This document shows positions 53,799-64,000 of a stretch of 64,000 bases of DNA, piece after piece. Source of the DNA: Campylobacterales bacterium (GTDB lineage: Bacteria; Campylobacterota; Campylobacteria; Campylobacterales; Sulfurimonadaceae); contig JAPLGP010000033.1 in assembly GCA_026390075.1 (NCBI GenBank), positions 47,619-111,618 of the forward strand. The letters run 5' to 3'. How positions within the stretch are numbered: the stretch's first letter is position 1; each line of letters starts with the position of its first letter. The position numbers were made by a program, and so were the translations under genes. The notes under the pieces are model-generated. The model did not search any database. It saw only the letters and a list, made by a program, of their open reading frames with translations, and was not told where the DNA came from.

Positions 53799-54914
53799 CT
53801 AGTTGTGTCTAATTCTTCTCTCTTCTTCGAGCATAGCAGTTAAGTTTTCTATACCTTTCTTGCTTGCTTCTTCTGCAGCATTAAAATAAGTCATAACATT
53901 TTTAGCTTCTTGTGTACATGTTCCATTTTTAACACAATCAACAGCTTTTTTGATATTGTCATGAACCTCTTTGTGAGGTGCGGCCATTTTAGAGTAGCTT
54001 GGACATTTACCAAATTTATCTTTTCCAATACCCTCAAAGTACCATTTTCCAAGTCTGCATTCTGTATCGGCTGCAAAGTGACCAGTTGCTTCGCCTCTAA
54101 ATACAGATTTATACCCATTTGCTTTAAACAATAGGTGGTCAAGTTTACTTAAAACCATAAAAATTGCATAAGTAATATCTTTGTTTTCAATAGAAATCAG
54201 CTCTGTGTTGGATGAAAGTTCATGTATTCTTGCTTGAAAAATATCCATTTGCGCATTTGAGCTTTGAGATAACTCTTCCATTGCTCTTGAATGCGTATGA
54301 ACTTCTTGCGTGTTTTGTTTGAGGCTTTGAACTGTGATTTCAACTTCGCTTGTAGCTTTTTGCGTTCTCTCTGCTAGTTTACGAACTTCATCTGCTACAA
54401 CCGCAAATCCTCGTCCATGTTCACCAGCTCTTGCGGCTTCTATTGCAGCATTAAGAGCTAGAAGATTTGTTTGGTTAGAGATATCTTTTATGAGATTTAT
54501 AACATCAGAAATGCTTTCAACATTTTGGTTAAGTGTATTTACTTGCTCATAAGTGCTTGTGATATGTTCAAGCAAAGCATCCATATCGTGTGCTAAGTTA
54601 TTTACATCTTCTAGCGTATTTTGAGTGTATTCACCATTTTGTTTATTTTTATTATCTACATCTTCTAAGTCTTTTAGGTTCGCACCTAAGTCGCCTTGTA
54701 TGATTTTTAAATCTCTTTCACAACCATCTGTGAGACCTTTTGTCAAAGAATGCATAAGTTCATTCATAACTTTTTCACTATCAGCATATCTTGCCGACTT
54801 TTCTAGTTCTAAAACTCTTGCATGTGCATCTTCAAGCTCATTTTTAAGAGAATGAATTTCATGCTCTTGTCTGCTTATAGTCTCTTCTAATTCACGATTA
54901 TTTCCAAAAAACAT
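53799..54914 (-). CDS. Soluble methyl-accepting chemotaxis protein with C-terminal CZB domain
   Basis: MCP hairpin [47 protein letters not shown]-like H...C-x-LGKWY...H. Confidence 0.9.
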   Translation of the reverse strand: MFFGNNRELEETISRQEHEIHSLKNELEDAHARVLELEKSARYADSEKVMNELMHSLTKGLTDGCERDLKIIQGDLGANLKDLEDVDNKNKQNGEYTQNTLEDVNNLAHDMDALLEHITSTYEQVNTLNQNVESISDVINLIKDISNQTNLLALNAAIEAARAGEHGRGFAVVADEVRKLAERTQKATSEVEITVQSLKQNTQEVHTHSRAMEELSQSSNAQMDIFQARIHELSSNTELISIENKDITYAIFMVLSKLDHLLFKANGYKSVFRGEATGHFAADTECRLGKWYFEGIGKDKFGKCPSYSKMAAPHKEVHDNIKKAVDCVKNGTCTQEAKNVMTYFNAAEEASKKGIENLTAMLEEERRIRHN

Positions 54915-54967
54915 AACTTTCCCTTTGGTTTTAAATTGCCCGATTATATACTAAAAATTATTAAAAA

Positions 54968-56893
54968 CTATAATAATTCAACCATTTCTGTAGCACGACC
55001 TTGAATAACATGAATATCTTTTTGGACAAGTTTACCAAGTGTCTCCATGTCCATAACACCCGTAGCTATGAGTGAAATACCAACGGTATCTGTAATAAGT
55101 CTAAGAGCAGAAAGTGCTTGATCGCTTTGGCTTAAAAAGTAACTTGTTTCACCTTTGATATAAGCAGGTCTCATATCTTGCAGATATTGATAATCTGTAC
55201 TTTCACCGATAAATTCATAAATTCCCATTTCTATATTATATTTTTCAAAGAGAATTTTATACTGTTTAATTTGGTCAGAATTTTTACGAACCAATCTATC
55301 TGGAATTTCCATAATAAGTTTAAATGGAAGATATTTTGCATACTCTTTAAAAAGTAAGCTTAAATCATTGTAAGTTTCTGGCATGTTTAAATACTCAAAA
55401 GACAATCGAAGTGAACATGTTGCATCTTTGAGATTTATATCAGGTGTTTTAAACATCATGTTGATAACATTTTTATAGATTTGTGAACTAAGACCTGCTT
55501 GATTTGCTGGTGCCATAAACTGACCGTAATAATATATTTTGCCATCTTTGTCTTTGAGGTTGAGGCTTAGTGCATTGTGTGCTATTTTTTTAGCTTTTGC
55601 ATCTACTGCTGTCCATGAAACAAAACTAAAACTATTTGTACTTAATGCTTCGTTTATGATGCCTCTCCAAGCTTCTTTCCCCATAACTTCGATGGCACCT
55701 TCCGCTTTTTCAAGGTGAATATTTGTAGCACTAAACTTGGCATGTGCAAGTGCGTTATCTGAGAGTGAAAGAAGTTGCCCGATGTTTTGTCTGTAGTTGT
55801 ATTCATAAAGTCCAAGCGATATAAATGTAGTTTTTATATCAAGTCCACATGCCGAGATAGTTTCTGTCGCTTGAGAATATATAAGCTGTGCAAGTTTTAA
55901 ACCATCTTCATCTGAACAATCTGGAAGCAAAATCGAGAACTCCGTACCATTCATTCTCGATACTATAGAGTGTTCATATCTATCAGTATGATTTTTAAAT
56001 ATATCGCCAAGGGAAATAAAGAGTTTATCAACATCACGATGCCCGATTTTTTCATTTGCTTCTATGACTCCACTCAGTGCTATCATCATGTTGATACCAC
56101 CTTTTGAAGAGGCATCTATTTTAAGGTATTCTGGAAGTTTGTCTATAAGATATTTACGATTTCTTAGTTTTGTTGTAGGGTCGATGTACTCTAACTCTTT
56201 TTGACGCTTGAGTTCTTCATTTCCTTTGTCAAACATTGCTTTTACTTTTGAAACCATGTTATTCATACCAAGAACAACATCTTTAAACTCTTTTGTATTT
56301 GGAATAGTTCCTTGCATAATGAACTCATTGCGTCCAACTGCTTCTGCTTGTCTTTGAACCTCTTTTAAAGGCTGAAGAATTGCAGCAAGAATAAGATTCA
56401 GTATGACAAGTGCTATAAATGCTATGATGCTAAAAGAGATGAGAAGACCTGTTAATATCGCATAGAGTTGTTTATAGGCATAAGTTACATCGCTTTGAAC
56501 ATTGAGAATTCCTACCTGACTCCATCCAGCCGAAACATTTGCAGATGCTACGGGTGCGTGAATGCTAACTGCATTTAAGAACCATCTTGGAACATCGATT
56601 TGTTGGCTTTCTGCTTTTCGCTCATACAAAACCACATTTTCAACATCTACAAGTGAAATATAGAGGTAATTTCCACTATCAAAGTTTGCATTTATCATCG
56701 TTGACATAATGCTTTCATCCCCACCAGCAGTTCCAAGCGAAAGGCTAAGAGAAGTTGCAGTATTTTTTGCATCCTCGTAAAGTCTATCTTGAACAGAAGC
56801 GTTTGCACTTTGAAAATTAAGCGTCAAAACAGTTGTTAAGATGATGAGTAAAAAGAGAGAGAGCATTAAGGCTATCTGCTTGAAGAGGGTCAT
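54968..56893 (-). CDS. LapD-like degenerate GGDEF/EAL membrane receptor
   Basis: LapD-type periplasmic N-domain, degenerate SRMNGTEFSIL and EAL-like region; adjacent to LapG-like genes. Confidence 0.85.
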   Translation of the reverse strand: MTLFKQIALMLSLFLLIILTTVLTLNFQSANASVQDRLYEDAKNTATSLSLSLGTAGGDESIMSTMINANFDSGNYLYISLVDVENVVLYERKAESQQIDVPRWFLNAVSIHAPVASANVSAGWSQVGILNVQSDVTYAYKQLYAILTGLLISFSIIAFIALVILNLILAAILQPLKEVQRQAEAVGRNEFIMQGTIPNTKEFKDVVLGMNNMVSKVKAMFDKGNEELKRQKELEYIDPTTKLRNRKYLIDKLPEYLKIDASSKGGINMMIALSGVIEANEKIGHRDVDKLFISLGDIFKNHTDRYEHSIVSRMNGTEFSILLPDCSDEDGLKLAQLIYSQATETISACGLDIKTTFISLGLYEYNYRQNIGQLLSLSDNALAHAKFSATNIHLEKAEGAIEVMGKEAWRGIINEALSTNSFSFVSWTAVDAKAKKIAHNALSLNLKDKDGKIYYYGQFMAPANQAGLSSQIYKNVINMMFKTPDINLKDATCSLRLSFEYLNMPETYNDLSLLFKEYAKYLPFKLIMEIPDRLVRKNSDQIKQYKILFEKYNIEMGIYEFIGESTDYQYLQDMRPAYIKGETSYFLSQSDQALSALRLITDTVGISLIATGVMDMETLGKLVQKDIHVIQGRATEMVELL

Positions 56894-57531
56894 ATTTTTT
56901 TCCTTTGTATGTTGAGGTTGAGTTCATCCCAATTTTTGTGGACTTTTTCATTTTCTACTTTTGCACCTGCTCCATCACCTGAAGCTTTGTAAAGAGAAGT
57001 TCCACTAAAGTTATAAATAGGCGTAAGGTCTGTTCTTTTTGAAGCGGGAAGAACCCTGTGATTGTTGTTATCCATAATAAGCGGTTCAGCTCTTGCAGTA
57101 GCAAAGTAGGTCAAAACCATGTGTGCTTCTTTAAACTGCGTCGAGCGAACATAAGTAAAGAAGAGTTTTTTAGAATCCACTCCAAGATAAATAAGTGCAA
57201 AATACTTAGCGATAACATAATCTTCACAATCGCCCATATCTTTAGCCAAAAATTCCCATGGAGTCGCCCAATAATCGCTCACTCCATACACTTTCATATC
57301 GGGCGCATATTTTACTTCATTGTAAAAAGTATTTACCTCTTCCATTTTTTCCAAATCACTTTTACCAGCAACAGCATCTAAGGTTTGTTGTTGATAAAAA
57401 AATCTTTTTTTAGCAAACTCATTATACTTTTGTCCTATTTGTGCAATCAGAGCAGCATCAGCATAGGGCTGTCCAGCATGAATTACAGTCGTAAAAAATA
57501 AAAAAAGTAGCACTGCTTTAAAAAAGTTCAT
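56890..57531 (-). CDS. LapG-like transglutaminase-like cysteine peptidase
   Basis: KDMGDCEDYVIAKYF, EAHMVL, IMDNNN (C-H-D). Confidence 0.85.
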   Translation of the reverse strand: MNFFKAVLLFLFFTTVIHAGQPYADAALIAQIGQKYNEFAKKRFFYQQQTLDAVAGKSDLEKMEEVNTFYNEVKYAPDMKVYGVSDYWATPWEFLAKDMGDCEDYVIAKYFALIYLGVDSKKLFFTYVRSTQFKEAHMVLTYFATARAEPLIMDNNNHRVLPASKRTDLTPIYNFSGTSLYKASGDGAGAKVENEKVHKNWDELNLNIQRKKI

Positions 57532-57548
57532 AGTTAATTATACATTAA

Positions 57549-58220
57549 TTAAATTTGTCTTTTGTTAAAACCTGCTGTTCCCTCTTTGGCATGTGGAATA
57601 AAGTCCTTAGCATATCCTTTCAAGTAGAGCGGAATAGCTCTTCCTTTTAATCTCATCATAGCTTCAAGCATCTCTTTTGGAACCATTTTGGGAGAAAGAT
57701 TTTTCAATTGTGTGAGGTCTAATCTTTTTGAAGCGGGAAGAACTCTGCGATTGTTGTTATCCATAATAAGCGGTTCAGCTCTTGCAGTAGCAAAGTAGGT
57801 CAAAACCATGTGTGCTTCTTTGAACTGCGTCGAGCGAACATAAGTAAAGAAGAGTTTTTTAGAATCTACTCCAAGATAAATAAGTGCAAAATACTTAGCG
57901 ATAACATAATCTTCACAATCGCCCATATCTTTAGCCAAAAATTCCCATGGAGTCGCCCAATAATCACTTACGCCATATACTTTCATATCAGATGTATACT
58001 TTACTTCATTGTAAAAAGTATTTACCTTTTCCATTTTTTCTAGGTCGCTTTTGCCAACAACGGAATCTAAAATTTGTTGTTGATAAAAAAATCTTTTTTT
58101 AGCAAACTCATCATACTTTTGTCCAACCTGCGCAATCAAAGCTACATCAGCATAAGGCTGCCTTGCCTGAGTTACAGTAGTGAAAAATAAAAAAATAAGC
58201 ACAACTTTAAAAAAGTTCAT
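57549..58220 (-). CDS. Chimeric LapG-like protein whose C-terminus derives from the neighbouring radical-SAM gene
   Basis: N-terminal about 165 aa near-identical to the 56890-57531 product; C-terminal LKNLSPKMV...IPHAKEGTAGFNKRQI matches the end of the 58238-59740 product. Confidence 0.85.
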   Translation of the reverse strand: MNFFKVVLIFLFFTTVTQARQPYADVALIAQVGQKYDEFAKKRFFYQQQILDSVVGKSDLEKMEKVNTFYNEVKYTSDMKVYGVSDYWATPWEFLAKDMGDCEDYVIAKYFALIYLGVDSKKLFFTYVRSTQFKEAHMVLTYFATARAEPLIMDNNNRRVLPASKRLDLTQLKNLSPKMVPKEMLEAMMRLKGRAIPLYLKGYAKDFIPHAKEGTAGFNKRQI

Positions 58221-58237
58221 AGTTAATTATACATTAA

Positions 58238-59740
58238 TTAAATTTGTCTTTTGTTAAAACCTGCTGTTCCCTCTTTGGCATGTGGAATAAAGTTCTTAGC
58301 AAATGGTTTTAAATAGAGCGGGATTGCTCTTCCTCTGAGTTTCATCATATCTTCAAGCATTGCATTTGCAACGATTTGAGGAGAAAGATTTTTAAATTCT
58401 GTGAGATATATAAACAACAATTCTCCAAGCCTTTGAAGTGATATTTGCCATGTGGAATCGGTTTGTTCATATATCCACATGCCAAACTTATAAAAATTTT
58501 CATATACACTTTCATCTTGCCAAATAAGTGTAACACTTTGTTTAAAATTTCCACTATTGTAAGTCAAATCCCAAAATCGTGCAAATCTTTTCATAATCTG
58601 TATATCGTTAAAACTAAGCTGATTATTTTGCAAAATATCATAAGGAGGTATATCGCTATAAATCATTCCATGCGTAATGTCATGCTGATTTATAAAAGTA
58701 CCAGAGAGTTTTTTAAGGATGCCTATTTGAATTTCACAACTGCTAAGTTTTACTAATTCATCAAGATTTTTGCCAAAACTCTCTAAAGATTCCCCAGGAA
58801 GTCCGACTATCAAATCAAGATGGATGTGCGCTTCTGTTTCATGCTCTAAAAAGCTAATATTTTCTTTGATTTTTTTTAGGTTGAGTTGTCGTGATATAGT
58901 GTTTGCAACTTCAAGATTTAAAGTTTGTATGCCGATTTCTAGCTGGAGTGCGGCATGTGGAAACTTTGCGATTTTTTCTTTTATGGAAGAGGGGAAATGG
59001 TCGGGGATAACTTCAAAGTGAGCAAAATAGGGAGGCTCTTTTGCTAGAAAAAAGTCCAGTATTTTATTAGCTGTTTTCATGTTGATGTTAAAAGTTCTAT
59101 CAACAAACTTGAAATTTCTTGCACCTCTGCTCCATAAAAGTTCAAACTCTGCTAAAACAGCATTCAAATCAAATGCTCGAACTCTCTCGTCCATAGAAGA
59201 GAGACAAAATTGACATTCAAACGGGCAACCTCTTGAAATTTCAACATAAATATAGCGGTTTTTTATATCGTCATCAGAATAGTATTTGTAGGGAAGTTCT
59301 AGCTCTTTGAGTTTGGGTGTGCTTGTTTTTATGATTTTGGATTGAGGAGGATTTTTGTCTATAATATTTCTGCAAAGTTCATAAAAAGCGACATCGCCTT
59401 CGCCCTGTATAATAAAATCAGCCACATCGAAATTGACACGAAATGGCTCATGGCTTACTTCAGGACCACCTAAAATGATGATAATTTTTGGTGCAATTTT
59501 TTTGAGAATGTGAATAAGTTCGTGAACTTCTGTGGCATTCCAAATATAAACACCTATTCCTATAAAGTCTGGCATGTGGATTAAAAGTTTTTCCGCAATA
59601 GTTTGAAGTGCATCATTGATGCTAAATTCTAAGATTTCTGCATGCTCTTGCAACTCTCTTAAATTTGCATACAAATATCTAAGACCAATTGAACTGTGTG
59701 TATATCTTGAATTTAAAGTAGTGAGAATAATTTTTTTCAT
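58238..59740 (-). CDS. B12-binding domain radical SAM protein
   Basis: GGPEVSHEP, SRGCPFECQFCLSS (CxxxCxxC). Confidence 0.9.
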   Translation of the reverse strand: MKKIILTTLNSRYTHSSIGLRYLYANLRELQEHAEILEFSINDALQTIAEKLLIHMPDFIGIGVYIWNATEVHELIHILKKIAPKIIIILGGPEVSHEPFRVNFDVADFIIQGEGDVAFYELCRNIIDKNPPQSKIIKTSTPKLKELELPYKYYSDDDIKNRYIYVEISRGCPFECQFCLSSMDERVRAFDLNAVLAEFELLWSRGARNFKFVDRTFNINMKTANKILDFFLAKEPPYFAHFEVIPDHFPSSIKEKIAKFPHAALQLEIGIQTLNLEVANTISRQLNLKKIKENISFLEHETEAHIHLDLIVGLPGESLESFGKNLDELVKLSSCEIQIGILKKLSGTFINQHDITHGMIYSDIPPYDILQNNQLSFNDIQIMKRFARFWDLTYNSGNFKQSVTLIWQDESVYENFYKFGMWIYEQTDSTWQISLQRLGELLFIYLTEFKNLSPQIVANAMLEDMMKLRGRAIPLYLKPFAKNFIPHAKEGTAGFNKRQI

Positions 59741-59950
59741 AATGAGATTTTAGCATAAAAGTCTCAAGCTCTGTAAAGGGGGTAAGAGCTTGGGAAGGTC
59801 TTGAAAATTTATAGGAGAGTATCTTTATCTCTATATGAAAGGGGAAAACATATTTGAGATGTGTAATTATATGTATTATAAATAAATAGCAAGTTAATTA
59901 TAATAAAGCACTATTTATTTAAGATATTTTTAATAGTTTCTTTTGAAAAA

Positions 59951-61381
59951 CTATTTTGATTGTTCATACTCATCTATCATACTATCAAGCTTAACAAAGA
60001 GTTCAGAAGATGCATTTTCCATGACAGAAAAGTTTTCTACTATATGTTTTGGATTATCAAACTTGAGTGTTGCATGACTTTTTACAAACTCTAAGTTTGT
60101 AAATACTGAGTTATGAACTACGGCATGTGGAATATCCATCTCTATGAAAGCTTTCGTTTTACCAAATCTTTCTTGTCCAATGCCAAGATACCATTTACCC
60201 ACACGACAATTTTTATGATCAGCAAAAACAGCAGATGCATCTGCTCCTAAAACAGCAGAATATGCTTTAGATTTGAAAACAATGTGATCCACTTTGACAA
60301 GTGTTGTAAAGAGACGATTTTGAACTTTAATGGCAGATTGTGATGCATTGTTTGCCAGAGCATTAAGCTCTTTAAATGTATGTTCAAATTCGTGTATAAC
60401 AGTATTTGAACTCTCCGCAATATCTGAAATATTGTCAGAGTTACTTCTCATATCATTTGCTTCTTGTTGGAGCGTTTTTATCGTAATTTCTATCTCGTTC
60501 GTAGCTTTTTGTGTGCGTTCTGCAAGTTTACGAACTTCATCGGCTACAACAGCGAATCCTCGTCCATGTTCTCCTGCACGTGCCGCTTCAATAGCCGCGT
60601 TGAGTGCTAAAAGATTTGTTTGGTCTGCGATATCTTTGATAAGTCCAACAACTTCTGAAATCTCTTTTGAGCGACCTTCTAGGCTTATAATACCGTTGTG
60701 AGATGCTGCTATGAGGTCAACGAGGTTATTAAGTCTTTCACCGATTTCTAAAACTGTCGCTAAGCTTTTTGATGATTCGTGTGCTGTTTTATTTGCAACA
60801 CCAACAATCTCATGCGAGTCTTCAGAACTAAGACTGATATCTTTTTGAATCACAGTAAGACCCGCACTAACACCACCACCTAAGGAACTTAGATTGTGTG
60901 CGAGTTCTCCTCTTATTTTTGTTTCATAACCACTTGCAATAGAAGAAATTGCTTTATTTAAGTTTTTTGCAGTCATGTGGAAAACACCATGAAGACCCTC
61001 TGGATAAGTTCTTCTGTATGTTTTTCCAGCAGAAGCGTTTTCTATAGTTGTTGCAGTATCACGCATAAAAGCTTCAAGTTGGTCAAGAACATCATTCAGA
61101 CTCCATGCAAAAGCTGATTCCGTAGAGTGGTCATCTGGTATATTGGTAACACGGTCTTCTAGCTTCCCATTCGCTGCATTTTGCAATACTCTTTGCATTG
61201 CAATTTGTAGCTCTGAAGTAGTTGTTGAAGCCGTTGGAACAAAAGCAGATAAAATTAAAATGAGAAGTATCACACCGCTCACGATATAACTTGCAGTAGC
61301 AAGTGTAAAAATTGCTAAACCAACAAGTGTTGCAAACAATAAAATAGTCTGATTATTCTTGAATAGAGATGATAAGTTCAT
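59951..61381 (-). CDS. CetA-like methyl-accepting protein with CZB-like C-terminus
   Basis: TM N-terminus, HAMP-like, MCP hairpin, [16 protein letters not shown]; overlaps a PAS gene. Confidence 0.82.
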   Translation of the reverse strand: MNLSSLFKNNQTILLFATLVGLAIFTLATASYIVSGVILLILILSAFVPTASTTTSELQIAMQRVLQNAANGKLEDRVTNIPDDHSTESAFAWSLNDVLDQLEAFMRDTATTIENASAGKTYRRTYPEGLHGVFHMTAKNLNKAISSIASGYETKIRGELAHNLSSLGGGVSAGLTVIQKDISLSSEDSHEIVGVANKTAHESSKSLATVLEIGERLNNLVDLIAASHNGIISLEGRSKEISEVVGLIKDIADQTNLLALNAAIEAARAGEHGRGFAVVADEVRKLAERTQKATNEIEITIKTLQQEANDMRSNSDNISDIAESSNTVIHEFEHTFKELNALANNASQSAIKVQNRLFTTLVKVDHIVFKSKAYSAVLGADASAVFADHKNCRVGKWYLGIGQERFGKTKAFIEMDIPHAVVHNSVFTNLEFVKSHATLKFDNPKHIVENFSVMENASSELFVKLDSMIDEYEQSK

Positions 61382-61847
61382 CGTAGCTCACTCCTTTTTC
61401 ACTTAATATATCTGTTAAAATTTTAGTTGAAGCCTCAACACCGCTTCTTTTTTCCACTTCTAGCATCTTTGCATAGAGAGGTTTTATAATCCCCAAAGCA
61501 CTAGCACTTGGCTTTCGTCTGACTGAGTAGTAACCAACAAGATTATCTTTTTCATCAACTGAAGCGGTAACATTAGCAAATACCCAATAGTCATTGCCAT
61601 TTTTAGTTTTGTTGATGACATAAGCAAATACCTCTTCTTTTTTACTTATTCGTTCCCATAGAAGTTTAAATACTGCTTTTGGCATATCTGGATGACGAAT
61701 AATACTATGCGCCTTCCCTAGTAGTTCAGCTTCCGTATATTCTCCCATTTGCATAAAAATCTTATTCACATAAGTTATGCGACCTTTTAGGTCAGTTTTG
61801 GAGACAATAAAGTCATTTTGTTGCATCTCTTTTAGCATATAAACCAA
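61353..61847 (-). CDS. CetB/Aer-like PAS-domain protein
   Basis: [48 protein letters not shown]. Confidence 0.85.
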   Translation of the reverse strand: MVYMLKEMQQNDFIVSKTDLKGRITYVNKIFMQMGEYTEAELLGKAHSIIRHPDMPKAVFKLLWERISKKEEVFAYVINKTKNGNDYWVFANVTASVDEKDNLVGYYSVRRKPSASALGIIKPLYAKMLEVEKRSGVEASTKILTDILSEKGVSYDELIISIQE

Positions 61848-61951
61848 CTCCTTTTATTAATGTGACTGTTTAATTATAACACATATCAAATTATAACATA
61901 TACCAAAAAGTAAATATCTGATGAGAGTCAATATTTTGATATAATTCACTT

Positions 61952-62476
61952 ATGAGATTTAGAAATATAAAAAAACAATCAAAACTACACAAAGCAGAGC
62001 AACTTATAGTTGTTCCACATGCCATGTTCTTAGACCGTGCAAAGGCTTTTATTACGGATATATTTATGATTGGTTTGCCTGTGGCAATTATTATTATGAT
62101 GCTATTTGGGTATGATGAAACAAAAAGTGCAGGTGCTTTGGATGTCATTGTCCATAATGAAAAGGCAATTACTCATGCCCCCGACCCAATAGCTTCTATC
62201 GTTCAAATAGTACTCATTTTAGGTATTCATGTGATTCTTTGGAGAAAAGATGGTCAAACTCCTGGTAAAAAATTTGCACATATAAAAGTTGTTGATGCTT
62301 CGACGCTGAAAGAGGCTTCTTACTTGAAGCTCATTGTGCGTTTCATAGGCTATTTTGTGTCGATTCTTCCTCTTGGTTTAGGATTTTTTCTAGGATTTTT
62401 GCGAGAAGACAAAAGAACTCTACATGATTTACTCAGTGGAACTGCTGTCATTTACACAAAACACGACATGTATTAA
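61952..62476 (+). CDS. RDD-family membrane protein
   Basis: RAKAFITDIFMIGLPVAI, GQTPGKKFAHIKVVD, DLLSGTAVIY. Confidence 0.85.
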   Translation: MRFRNIKKQSKLHKAEQLIVVPHAMFLDRAKAFITDIFMIGLPVAIIIMMLFGYDETKSAGALDVIVHNEKAITHAPDPIASIVQIVLILGIHVILWRKDGQTPGKKFAHIKVVDASTLKEASYLKLIVRFIGYFVSILPLGLGFFLGFLREDKRTLHDLLSGTAVIYTKHDMY

Positions 62477-62487
62477 ACATTTCCACA

Positions 62488-63620
62488 TGCGCAGTAGGGA
62501 ACGAGGAAGTGCCCTTGGGGTACCGACACTTTTAGGAACTTTTTACTTTTTTTACTTTTCTATCGTTGGTGTTTACATCATTTTTATGCCAAAAGTATTG
62601 GCTATGTCTGGGTATAGTGCCAGTGAAATAGGCATTATTTTCGCAGTTGCTCCACTCGTTCGCTTTTTACTCCCCTTTGCTTTTACTAGAGGCTTAAAAC
62701 TGAATGTAAAAAGTTTTAATGCCGCACTTCTTATTATGATACTGAGTTCCATCGCATTTTATTTTTCACTCGACTCTTTTTATAAACTTTTAGCTTCAAA
62801 TATAGCCCTTGGAATAGGACTTAGTCTCACTCTTCCCTACATCGAACTCATAGCACTGCATACAATTGGTAAAGAGAGATATGGAAAGATTCGACTTTTT
62901 GGCTCTGTTGGTTTTGTTCTAGTTGCACTTGTATTGGTAAAATTTTTAAATGAGCCTATTGTTGCATTCGAATTTTTAGTTGTTCTCACTTTTTTAACTG
63001 CACTTATTGCTTTTGTGATTGCAAGAAAAACAAATAAAACAGAGCAAATAACAGAACATGTGCAAAATGATATAAACATTTTAGGAGATTGGAAACTTTG
63101 GTTGGGTCTCACTCTTATGCAGGTAAGTTTTGGTGCGTACTATAACTTTTTTACTATCTACGAAACCGACCATAGTGTGAGTTTAGATATGACCATCTAT
63201 CTCTGGAGTTTTGGGGTTTTAGCTGAGATAGTTATGCTCTATTTTCAAGGAAAACTGCTTCGAGGAAATCTTCTTTTCATTTTGCAAATCACAACTTTTA
63301 TAACCGCCTTTCGATGGCTTTTACTCTTTTTATTTGCCCAAAATTTACCGATACTTTTTTTCTCGCAAATGCTTCATGCGCTTAGTTTTGCACTTTTTCA
63401 CACCGCTGCCATTAGCTATTTGTTTCATCTTTATAAGCATAAATCTTTAGCACAACAGTTTTTCTCAGGAATAACCTATGGTTTAGGAGGATTTAGTGGA
63501 GCACTGCTCGCTGGATATATTTATGAGTTTTACCCAAAATATCTCTTTTTAAGCTCAGCAATTCTCGCACTCTTGGCATGTGGATTTTTGTATTTGTGGA
63601 GTAAAAAGATTACTTTTTGA
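62488..63620 (+). CDS. MFS transporter
   Basis: 12-TM pattern; ORF opens at 62424 but the likely start is the ATG just after 62476. Confidence 0.8.
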
Positions 63621-63645
63621 CTTTTTTCTTTAGTTGATGTATAAT
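63617..63645 (+). promoter_or_regulatory. Sigma70-like promoter
   Basis: TTGACT 63617-63622, 17-nt spacer, TATAAT 63640-63645. Confidence 0.6.
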
Positions 63646-63651
63646 TTTTCG

Positions 63652-63734
63652 TCACAAACAACTTATGTGTTTTATGGAGCGGTAAAAAGCTTTTAAAGGT
63701 TAGGGGAAGTCATGAGCCTCTAACCTTTTTTTTT
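63652..63734 (+). ncRNA. Candidate small RNA or leader transcript
   Basis: Lies between a near-consensus promoter and an intrinsic terminator; no ORF; 5' end is approximate. Confidence 0.45.
63697..63734 (+). terminator. Intrinsic terminator
   Basis: aggttagggg / cctctaacct 10-bp stem (one G-T) followed by T9. Confidence 0.8.
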
Positions 63735-63763
63735 GCCCTCCTAAAACATATAAGGGAGATTTT

Positions 63764-63823
63764 ATGAGTAAGCTGTTTGTGATAATTCTGCTTATGTGCA
63801 TTTTTGCACCTATGTTACATTAA
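63764..63823 (+). CDS. Candidate 19-aa hydrophobic small protein MSKLFVIILLMCIFAPMLH
   Basis: ATG preceded by AAGGGAG-like ribosome-binding site; below the ORF-track cutoff. Confidence 0.4.
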   Translation: MSKLFVIILLMCIFAPMLH

Positions 63824-63972
63824 CATAGTCAAGGGATTTATTTCCCTTGTCTCCCTAATAATCCTTAAAAAAACATCAACAGCTTCTTGAGCTATAAATT
63901 CTTATTAATTTAGATATCTTTGTGTGTGGTTCTTTAAATGATTTTGAAGTTAATGGATGATATATGAATGGG

Positions 63973-64000
63973 TGGTGGCTAATCTCGGAATCGAACCAAG
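63973..64000 (-). tRNA. 3' end of a tRNA gene (identity not determinable)
   Basis: Minus strand: CTTGG TTCGATT CCGAG T-arm, ATTAGCC acceptor strand, A discriminator, encoded CCA. Confidence 0.8.

Noticed and set aside
54340-60640. Near-identical DNA in the two MCP genes (about 54340-54480 and 60500-60640)
   Set aside because: This is the highly conserved MCP signalling hairpin ([42 protein letters not shown]), expected between paralogues, not a mobile repeat.
62483-62490. TTCCACATGCG upstream of the MFS gene and ggcatgtag at 45132
   Set aside because: Single-mismatch variants, possibly decayed motif copies, excluded from the count.

Overview
The window looks like a chromosomal segment from an AT-rich, chemolithotrophic Campylobacterota (Sulfurimonas/Sulfuricurvum-like). 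This is inferred from gene content: a soxD-soxY-soxZ cluster with a SoxH-like MBL protein and an FCC-type flavoprotein, nifS/nifU, a modABC molybdate/tungstate locus with Mop proteins, a complete accessory chemosensory cluster, a CetA/CetB-like energy-taxis pair and LapG/LapD-like genes. The strongest signal is not a gene. A 9-mer, CCACATGCC / GGCATGTGG (extended consensus about WTCCACATGCCR), occurs 36 times exactly by my manual count, on both strands, in all six coding phases and in intergenic DNA. About 0.1 copies would be expected by chance for this composition. The distribution resembles a DNA-uptake-sequence or HIP1-like genome-wide motif. One copy plus an inverted partner forms a perfect 11-bp stem between convergent genes. 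Other points: a C9 tract that frameshifts a REC-PAS-PilZ regulator in an ODP/c-di-GMP operon (possible phase variation); a chimeric LapG-like gene made by tandem duplication that captured the 3' end of a radical-SAM gene; a degenerate MntA with a 27-codon HepT remnant; a three-gene TIGR04255-like cassette; single-base frameshifts in a porin and a di-Mop gene; and a promoter-terminator unit followed by a 19-aa hydrophobic ORF near the right end. Everything is from reading the sequence by eye. No searches were run.
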